From Pagrus major (taxonomy: Eukaryota; Chordata; Actinopteri; Spariformes; Sparidae): a DNA stretch of 64,000 bases. Below are positions 56,046 to 64,000 of this stretch, piece by piece (positions within the stretch are counted from its first letter, which is position 1; the number at the start of each line of letters is the position of its first letter). Both the position numbers and the translations under genes were made by a program. The stretch lies in contig NC_133215.1 in NCBI RefSeq assembly GCF_040436345.1, positions 19,351,306 through 19,415,305 of the forward strand, read 5' to 3'. The notes beneath the pieces were generated by a model, which saw nothing but the letters and a program-made list of their open reading frames with translations, had not been told where the DNA came from and did not search any database.

Positions 56046-57739
56046 CACGCTCATTTGTTTTAACATGAGGGTTTCAGAGTGGGAGGTGCAGGGCCTCCCC
56101 AGGGGGCTCCACACATTTTCAGGGGAGGCTTGGTGAATGGAAGTGAAAAAATATTACATTAGTTATCAGGGCATTGCATAGAAAAGCCTAAATATGTGTG
56201 ATTGGTTGAACAGAATGGGAGATTTTACTCCCCCCACTTTCCAGGACTCAGACACTAATCAATGCCTTAGGACAGACATTTTTATGTATTTCGTGCAAAT
56301 CTGAGTTTATGTTAAACAGGAATTTTAAGCTATATTGGTTCAAATGTTGAGTGAGGCTCAAACAACATAATCACGATCCCATAGGCATCCAGGAATGGAG
56401 CAAAAATTCAGCAAGTAAACCAAGCTTTGCCTGAGGGTTTAAACCACACAAAAACAAAGTGTAGAAGAGCACAATTTGCTGTTTAATGTGGGATTTTATG
56501 TCTAACTATTTCTTGATTGGGACCAATAACCTCCTGGAGTCTCCACTGATTGCCTGGCAACTGTTCAAAGCCAGGAAATAATAACCCCCACTGTGAAATG
56601 GGAAATTATCCCTTTGTTTGTGTACAAATTAAACAAATGAGATTCGAGTTAATTAGTGAGCTTTAGAGGTGTTATTAGGCAGATTTTGTTAGTCAGTCCA
56701 CAAAAGCAGGTGACAAAAAGGCAGGCAGGGTTGCAGAAAACACGAGGAGCAAACTCAGGGACACCAAGGAACCTAAATGAGGAGGAAGGGTCATCAGGTC
56801 ACTGAATCTTGCCTGGGGAGGTGGGAGATGCATGGAAAAACACACTAAAACCTAACATATCTATGTCGTATGACTTCTGATGACAAAATGCCTCCAGAAA
56901 ATGAAAGAACACACTTCAGAAAGTAGGTTAATGACTGTTTTCTTTATCGACATGTTGCCCGTTCCACAAATTTGTGTAGGAAAGGCTCTTGTTCACAGTG
57001 TAATTGCAGTCTCATCAGCAGAAATCAGTCGGACATGTCCCGCTTGATCACAATATCATCAGCCCTGTCAAGCATCTGTCTTTAACCTACTCTCTGAAGT
57101 GTGGTCTCCCATTGACTTCAATACAACCGGCATTGCAGTCTGGCCCAAGTTCCTTGAGGGACACCAGGACCAAGACAGACACAAAGAACAGGACCGATGT
57201 GGGAACAGAACAGGCAAACTAACATAGACTAAGGGAACAACAGAGACAATGGAAACCTGCACCTCAAGGTGTCAAAGTACAATCCACCTGTTCACCAGGT
57301 CGTAGCCCAGCTGCCTGTTTGCTCTACGAAGATGTCACTCTGTGTGTGAGAGTGTGAGTGTGCGTCCATCAGGATCATCCATATGTCCACCTGTCCAATG
57401 AGTTCACATGTCATTTGAGCAGTTTATATGCCTCTCCCTATTACATTATTCATTATTGAGGTGAGCGTCTACAGCAGATCGAGGCTGACTCACTATGACT
57501 TGGTGTGTGTGTGTGTGTGGATCCACAGCATGACTCACTCAGTGCTTTTAGACAGATGAGGACAGCGGTCTCGCAGAGGGCAGCAGAGGTTTTATACAAG
57601 AAAAATAGCCACTTCGATTGGATTACGTAATGAAAAACATTCTCTCTCTCCTCAGTACCTCTCTCTAGCTTTCGTTTCTCTTTCACCTTACCCTTTCTCC
57701 GTCCTCCCTCCTCCCTCCTCCCTCCTCTCTATTTTAGTG

Positions 57740-57742
<3 letters not shown>

Positions 57743-57808
<66 letters not shown>

Positions 57809-57818
57809 CGCACACACA
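57743..57818. repeat. (CA)n microsatellite
   Basis: About 60 bp pure CA followed by imperfect units. Confidence 0.95.
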
Positions 57819-57930
57819 TCGTAACTCAATCACCTACAAATGGAGCAATCTTCACACCCTATAGTGGGCACATACGCACACCTTTCTTTTTTTGCCTGTT
57901 TGCACAAACCCCACATGAGACTGACAGGAG

Positions 57931-57931
<1 letters not shown>

Positions 57932-57978
<47 letters not shown>
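57932..57978. repeat. (CA)n microsatellite
   Basis: About 47 bp of CA, only about 115 bp from the previous CA tract. Confidence 0.95.
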
Positions 57979-57982
<4 letters not shown>

Positions 57983-59679
57983 CACATACATCTCAACTCG
58001 GAGAATACCTCATCGTTTCCTCTCTCAATGATCGGCTGAAAGCTTGGCGTTACCTCTTTTTTCTGATGCAACCCAACACTGTTCTCTGTCTGCTGACTGG
58101 ACATTATAAACCTGATATCTGTGTCCATTTGTCTTTCCTTTGCGTTAATACAGTCAGTGCAGTGGAGGGTTTTTTTTTTAACCCACTCCATGTGGTTGCT
58201 AAGTGTCCATCCATGGTTCAATTGTGGTGCTGCACATATCAATTATGACCCATCGAACAGATCGGACAAAGAGGTGGGTCAAAAAAATAAAAAGATAAAG
58301 AACATACCCTCAGAGAAACTTGTCTTCGTAGAGGTTGACATTTTGTGACATGTTTATCTGCTTTCTAGGAGTTGAAGATTGATACCACTGGACATTTCTA
58401 CACTGGACAACCTTACATTTGTTTAGGTTGAATTTTCACAGCACTGTGCTTGTGCTCTGCGCAGGTTTAGGCACAATAAACACTTGGTCAGGGTTAGGAA
58501 AACATCATGGTTTGACATAAAATACCTGCTCCGACATGAAAAAATGATCTGCTTTTGGTTGCCATAAAAACAACTAGAAATATCCCCAGGTGTCCTTACA
58601 AATATCCACTGGTGTGACTTGAACTGAGGTTGGCTGTTTGCCAGCCTTGTTGGTTGTAATAATGCCACCTTTGTCCACACTACCTTGTGATGCTGATGTG
58701 ACAGTTAACTAATAAGTAAGCTAATATAATGTGACCTTGATATGCCATGTTGATACAAATGTCCCCTTTTGGAAATCTCTGTGGTTTGCTGAAACGTTAA
58801 CTGCTAACTGCACTGCGGGCGGCCGGCTACATGACCTGAGATAATTACTGATCCTAACAAACAACTTGCCCATTTGGAGAGAATTTCCTTCCTATGTTAA
58901 AAGAAAAGAAAGGAGAAGAAAACAAGAGACTTGGTTAAGGGTTTAGACCCAAATATAAATGTCATGATCAAATGTCCTCATGGAAGGTTGCTCCCAGTGA
59001 GGCTGAAAAGTTAGCCACATTACTAGCCAAGAGGTAGCTGGCATCAGTGAAGGCGCCTCCACCACCTGTTGGAAAGTGGATGATGTTGATAATAGCAAAG
59101 ATTATCTACATGTGTTCATGAAGAAGAGAGAGGGGGGAGAGCATTTGTTGATTTGAGTATAGCAGATTTGCGGAGGGGCCCATTATTGGGTTGCTGTTGC
59201 TTGAAACATTAACGCAGAGGGAAATTCTCTGTCATGACTCATGCTGTAGCTGCACGCTGTTGTTTTGCACTGAACTTCTGGAGCAAAACATCAGAGCAAA
59301 ATAAATTATTAATCTCAACTCTTAATTGCACATTAGTATAAAAAATGACAGCCACTCTAATTACATTTGAAACAAATTATCTCATAGGCTTTAGCTTGAA
59401 ACAAACATGCATTTATTTTCACAGCAGATGGATCTTTGTGTTGCACAACAAAGGAGTAGAAACTGCCATGTTAAGCTGTCGTACACAGCATCACACTGTT
59501 CAGACAACCATATGTTTGATCCAAAGAGATGATGTGGATTGAAAATGTGCCCGGGGCACATATCTGAGTAAGCTAATATCACCGTGCGTAATTACTGATA
59601 GCCCAATGATCGCCCTCTGTCTGGATAAACCTGATTAGCATCGACGAGGCTATAAACCGCCTTAATCCACTGTAAGGAG

Positions 59680-59885
59680 AGAGGGATGGATGCAGGGAGG
59701 GAGGAAGGGAGGGAGCAAACAAGAGACAGAGAGAGAAAGGATGACACAGAGGGTGAAGTGGAAAGGAATGAGAAACGGGAAAGACAGGATAGAAAGCAGA
59801 GGGACAGACAGGGAGAGGAGGAAGGAAGAGGAGGAAGGAAGAGGAGGAACGGCTCATGGAAGGATGAGTGAAGAGAAGCAGGAAG
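59680..59885. repeat. purine-rich GGAA/GAGG tract
   Basis: Strong G+A bias with repeated GGAAGGGAGG and AGGAGGAAGG strings. It produces a spurious Ser/Pro/Leu-rich frame on the minus strand. Confidence 0.75.
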
Positions 59886-59971
59886 TAACGCCAGAGCAAT
59901 TCACAGCTTGAGGGAATAACAGATGAACAACACATGAAACTGAACTGCACTCCTGCTCTGCTCTGTACTAT

Positions 59972-60300
59972 TGTACACTCAGTTGCCAGTTTATTAGGCA
60001 CACCTCGCTAAAACTACCTTAAGTCAGCAGTCCTGCAATAAAATGTCGCCTGAAGGTTATAATGTGCAGTTAGTATTGAATTTGTTTGAGAGAAGTGTTG
60101 ATTCAACTGCATCAAGGATTTATTGCATTACTCTACAGTTAATTAGTCCATTCTCTGATACAAATGGGATGGACTAAATAATAGAAACACCTCTGTAAAA
60201 CAATTTCAACTGAAACTTAATATAATAACCTTCATTAATGGAGGATTTATGGCAGGGCTGTCGTATTAGACTGAATAGTTATAGTTGCTCTAAACTAGTA
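59972..60300. mobile_element. MITE-like element, TCAGTTGCCAGTTTATTAGG family
   Basis: The left end is ACACTCAGTTGCCAGTTTAT followed by TAGGCACACCT. Inside is GGACTAAATAATAGAAACAC, and the right part has CGTATTAGACTG...CTAAACTAG. A partial copy with the matching right end is at about 385-515 in an smc2 intron. Non-coding. Confidence 0.6.
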
Positions 60301-60920
60301 ACTGTGCATATCCATACTCTTCATATTCGTCATTCTAGTATACTATGCAGTAATGTAGAGTGTCGCTATGTGTGGTGTTGCTGTCCTGTAAGAAAACACG
60401 TACTTATCTCCAAGACATCAACTTTTCTTTTAGTTTGTTTTGTTTGATGTATGAATGTTTTAGGAATGCATTAAAGAAATCCTTCATTTTTTTAAAAAAA
60501 TCGGTCAATCTCCAAATTTGGGGAAAACATGATTTTCACTGGACACCAATAATAGTCTTGTATGGCGAGTTGTGTGAATTATTATACTTGCAATGTAAAC
60601 CTTGTACAAGATACTTCTGCAATAGTATCTAAATATGGTGATGTAAATCAAGCAAATTTGAATTAGAAAAATGTGAGTACTCAGAGGGGAAGAGAAATGG
60701 TGGGAGTATTGAACAGAGAGACGGAAGAAAAAATATCAAATGGGGGAAAAGAGTAGAAGAGTAGAGTAGAGCAGAAGACACTGTGATCACAGAGGCAGAT
60801 TCAGAGACGAGTAGCAGAGATCGGAGAAGAGATGAGACTGGGGGAGACAGAATGAATGCCATTTCCATGATCAGTTTAACGGAGAAACCATTGGCATCCC
60901 TCTCTCTCTACTGCCTCCCT

Positions 60921-60982
60921 GTGTGTGTGTGTGTGTGTGTTTAAGTGTGTGTGTGTGAGTGTGTGTGTGTGTGTGTGTGTGT
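60921..60982. repeat. (TG)n microsatellite
   Basis: Two TG runs separated by TTAAG and GAG interruptions. Confidence 0.93.
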
Positions 60983-61120
60983 ACTCTGAACACACAGAGA
61001 TCCACACAGAAAGCTCACACATGTGATGTGATACATTAGATGTACTTGTGATATGAACCCCTGTGTGGTTCTCAAATAATGGGAAGCAAATCAATGTACT
61101 CACAAATATAAAATTACCAT

Positions 61121-61145
61121 TGTGTGTGTGTGTGTGTGTGTGTGT
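61121..61145. repeat. (TG)n microsatellite
   Basis: Twelve TG units. Confidence 0.92.
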
Positions 61146-62552
61146 CTATATCCACATGTACGTGCATGTTCACTTATTAACCTACTTCCAGCATCAGATG
61201 CATCCAAGTATGTGTGAATGAATGTTGTCCACACCTCTGTATAATCACCACTGTACAGAAGTGATAATAGCCAAAGTGGTGGTGAGAAGAGAGAGTGAGA
61301 GAATCCACAGATTTCCTCTTCATTTACTGACAAAGCTTAAGTGGACGGAGCCTCCACTTAACTGGTCAAAGGCCATAAATGCATTAACAATCCTCTATGC
61401 ATTAACTTCTTGTGCAAACAGAACCACAACATCAATCATGAGAGACGTTTCACTGATGAGGAGACTGCAGCTGCTGCTGGAGTTCACAAACTTATGAAAG
61501 GAGGAATACGGCTACAAGTAAAAGTGTCGTTCATTTAAACCTATATTTGTGAATTGAGAATTGAGTCAGAGTTCATGTGTAAGTACATGAATGGTTACTG
61601 ATAATAAATATGGTTGATAATGCTGGGAACGATGTGATTTTATATATTGGAACCACCAAGATATGTCATGCAGGATGGGAAGGATGTCAGTACAGTTTTT
61701 TTTTAGAGAATTTAAATTCAGAATTACTCAGAGGGCATTACATGGATTAAATCCAAGATCCAAGACCTACTAAGCCGATACATGCAGCAGTGCACACCTG
61801 GGTCAATAGAATTAGCTCTTCTCACAGCTTCTGAATCTGGATTTATGACCAAAGGTGACTGTGATTTACTGCCATGGAGCCTGAGCTCAAAATATGTTTT
61901 AAACTGGCTTTTAGTTGACCTGTGTTATTTTATATCTTCTGGATTATGATACATTTTCATATATTATTTAGTCTCATTTAATCTTCTTATTTTTCATTGT
62001 ATAATAGTATGAGTGTCCTCTGCTTAATCATTTTTTAAGAGTTTCTGCAGTCAGAGAAGTGGTATACAAATACAGTAATTAAAAGCTATATATTTGTCTC
62101 CTGCTTTACATCTGAACAGTTTTAGTTATAGAGGCTATTGATCATTACACCCTGTAGCTGCTCAGTAAATCCATTGTACAGTCTTAATGCATTTCCTTTG
62201 CAGTCCGGTGATTAAAACCTGAAACTTCTCTGACTATCTGTGTTATATTTAACAATTCCCCATTATTGCATATTTCCACACTTTCTGGCCACAAGTATGT
62301 GGTCACAAATGAACACTATTGTGTTCTGTTGGTCCGGTTGTTATTTGCCTCAAGGTCCAAATGGGGTCAGAAGTCTCCTCAGCCTCTGCGTCATATGACT
62401 ATTATCATTTTTGAAGTAGAGTCAGAGCATTCAGTCAAACCACCTTCTGTAAATCATCTTCACTTAGCAGAGCTTTTCTTATATTATGACAAAAACACAT
62501 GAATATACTGAGTGCTAAAGTCGATTTATTTAACTCAATTTACAAGACACCA

Positions 62553-62640
62553 GTGGTGGAATGTATATTGTATGTATATTTACTCAAGTAATGTTCAGTC
62601 AATGTACAGTCTTGAGGTACTTGTACTAATAGTTTATTAT
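62553..62640. repeat. dispersed fish repeat copy
   Basis: TTTACTCAAGTAATGTTCAG and TTGAGGTACTTGTACTAAT resemble the family seen at 43800-43935. Confidence 0.5.
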
Positions 62641-62939
62641 TAACTGTTATATATTGAGCTACGCAGCAACATATAAAGAAGTAAAAATTAAGTCCACTTT
62701 TATCAACTGCTGAACATTAAAGTACACATAGCACATTAACGCATCACTGTTTATAATACAGTAATACATTATTCTGAAATAGGTCATTCTCCATAATTCT
62801 GTACTTAAGTCCTTATGATGAAACTATATGAGCTTTATTCACATAAGTTTGATTTTGAACGCATGACTGCTTTTAATCACAGTTATGGTGATTGGCAGCA
62901 CCTGCATGACCCAACCAGCACCACGTGAATGAAGCGTGG

Positions 62940-63185
62940 TGTGTCTTCCTGTCCTCCAGGGGGCGCTGTGCTTCCTGCAACACCACTTCGACCTTAGCGG
63001 GACACCAACAAACTCTTCCGGGTTCGCACACACTCGCAGAGGTTCGAGATGAATCTATGAAGGCATAATTTATTTTTACATAACCGCGTTTCCCCGCTGA
63101 AGGGAGCGATTGTAGCTATTACTACACTCAGGAGCGTTTGTTGACGTTGTTTGCTGCTGGTTTATCGCTCCGTGTTTAGCTGAAC
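62940..63185 (+). promoter_or_regulatory. fip1l1: fip1l1 promoter / 5' UTR, CpG-enriched
   Basis: GC content and CpG frequency rise just upstream of the fip1l1 start codon (for example GGGGGCGCTGTG and ATAACCGCGTTTCCCCGC). No TATA box is evident. The transcription start is not determined. Confidence 0.45.
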
Positions 63186-63725
63186 ATGTCTGCGGAGGAA
63201 GCGGACAAAACAACCACCACTGATGCTAGCGCTGGAGATGAGGAGGAGGAATGGCTGTATGGAGGTACAAACAAAAAATAACATCCAGTGTCTGCAAACA
63301 CAACGCCGCATGGCCGTCACAGACGTGAATCAGTGTGTATGTGTGCTGCTCTGTTATATTCATGAGCTGCTAACTGCTAGCTGTGTGCTCTGATGACAAG
63401 ATGAAGCTAGCTTGAGAGCTAGCCTGTAGGCTAAGCTAGCAGCGCCTGTTTGATTTGCTTTTGTCGGCCTTTTGCAGCCGAATGATTTGAAAAAAAACAT
63501 GGCAAAAGATTCCTCTGTCACATATAAACTTAGTATGTAACCGTAAAATGTAGTAAATACTCCCTCTGTCGCTCTCTGATAGATTGTGTACATAAAACAT
63601 GGGCAACTAATGAAAAGCCTCTTTGGCTAGTTGTTGTTAAAATAACAGTTTTTCATCTTTCATTTTTCAGATGAGTCTGAGAGCAAAGATGAGGACGAAG
63701 AGGCCAAGCTGAATGCTGCAGTCAG
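63186..63725 (+). CDS. fip1l1: FIP1L1, pre-mRNA 3'-end processing factor (5' exons only)
   Basis: Fip1-like 1 is a subunit of the cleavage and polyadenylation specificity factor; it binds U-rich RNA and poly(A) polymerase in the nucleus. Two coding exons are in the window: 63186-63264 and 63671-63725, both with canonical splice sites. The gene continues past 64000. The protein begins MSAEEADKTTTDASAGDEEE and reaches EEEEWLYGDE, matching the start of vertebrate FIP1L1 (MSA..., then DEEEEWLYG). Exon 2 is acidic (ESKDEDEEAKLNAAV). Position beside kit agrees with the conserved FIP1L1-PDGFRA-KIT order. Only about 44 residues are visible, so the call leans on the EEEEWLYG signature plus position. 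In teleosts this would be the fip1l1 copy paired with kitb. Confidence 0.85.
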
Positions 63726-64000
63726 GTATTTAACATCTGTGTTCACCCTTATAAACACCTTGGATTTGTGTAAGTGACTTAAATACTCAGAGGACACCTG
63801 TTTACATCCGGAGGAGGTGGTGCTGTTCACAGCAGCTCAAAGAGAAAACATACAGTACAAAGAAGCGCGAAAGTCTCCTGTCAGTATCCACATCCACAGG
63901 AATGAATTCAGATGTTTTATAAGAAAATAATATATAATAATAAGGTAAATAGGCAGTTGACCAGTTCTGCCTTTTTTAAAATAAAATATACACATTACAG
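63726..64000 (+). other. fip1l1: fip1l1 intron 2 (start)
   Basis: The sequence follows the donor AG|gtattt. No exon or recognised repeat is seen to the window end. Confidence 0.6.

Larger units (their letters stand above)
53179..62940. other. intergenic region between kit and fip1l1 (divergent genes)
   Basis: About 9.8 kb without a recognisable exon. This is where pdgfra (and, further out, gsx2, chic2 and lnx1) would be expected in the full vertebrate block; no receptor-kinase or homeodomain exon is visible. It holds the long-inverted-repeat element at 53.8-54.4 kb, a LINE-tail-like piece at 54.48-54.55 kb, microsatellites, purine-rich tracts at 59.68-59.88 and 60.66-60.86 kb, and other repeats. 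Kit enhancers could lie here but cannot be seen from sequence alone. Confidence 0.6.

Noticed and set aside
59579-60001. 140-codon minus-strand frame rich in Ser, Pro and Leu
   Set aside because: It covers a GGAA/GAGG purine tract and part of a repeat element; no domain or splice context.
53179-62940. Possible pdgfra or gsx2 exons between kit and fip1l1
   Set aside because: Looked for because they belong to the ancestral block; no kinase, Ig or homeodomain segment is readable on either strand.

Overview
This is an intron-rich vertebrate nuclear region. The protein sequences, the short introns, the CA/TG microsatellites and several repeat types typical of spiny-rayed fishes all point to a teleost. 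No bacterial, phage or CRISPR features are present. Five protein-coding genes can be read exon by exon with canonical GT/AG splice sites. From left to right they are smc2 (minus strand, C-terminal end outside the window), exoc1l (minus), clock (plus), a kit receptor tyrosine kinase (minus) and the first two exons of fip1l1 (plus, continuing past position 64000).

Layout. Positions 1-6979 hold 23 coding exons of smc2, a condensin ATPase, with its CpG-rich 5' end near 7.0-7.2 kb. From 7.0 to 8.5 kb is intergenic, with one short inverted-repeat element. Positions 8913-10630 hold the three-exon exoc1l gene. From 10.6 to 15.4 kb no gene is visible; this stretch has a purine-rich tract and the first copy of a direct duplication. 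The clock gene has a CpG-rich first-exon/promoter zone at about 15.4-16.1 kb, at least one further untranslated exon, 21 coding exons (19365-30147, 869 aa) and a long 3' UTR to about 33.3-33.4 kb. The kit gene runs towards it on the other strand (coding 53178 down to 35389, 21 exons, 956 aa), so the two 3' ends converge. From 53.2 to 62.9 kb is intergenic and rich in repeats. fip1l1 starts at 63186.

The order fip1l1 - kit - clock - exoc1l follows the conserved vertebrate block (human 4q12: FIP1L1, PDGFRA, KIT, KDR, SRD5A3, TMEM165, CLOCK, EXOC1L). Here pdgfra is missing between fip1l1 and kit, and kdr, srd5a3 and tmem165 are missing between kit and clock. That reduced content fits the second ('b') copy left by the teleost genome duplication, so kitb and clockb are the likely identities; this is inferred from gene order, not from a tree. 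smc2 is not part of the human block (human SMC2 is on 9q), so its position next to exoc1l reflects a rearrangement.

The genes do not form a functional unit: they cover chromosome condensation, an exocyst-subunit relative, the circadian transcription factor, a pigment/germ-cell/blood receptor and mRNA 3'-end processing. I did not find a clearly new biological system. The most notable points are a 42-glutamine tract in the middle of CLOCK, changes in the Kit signalling tyrosines and kinase insert, microsatellites pressed against several splice sites, an old direct duplication flanking the clock first exon, and several elements with long terminal inverted repeats.
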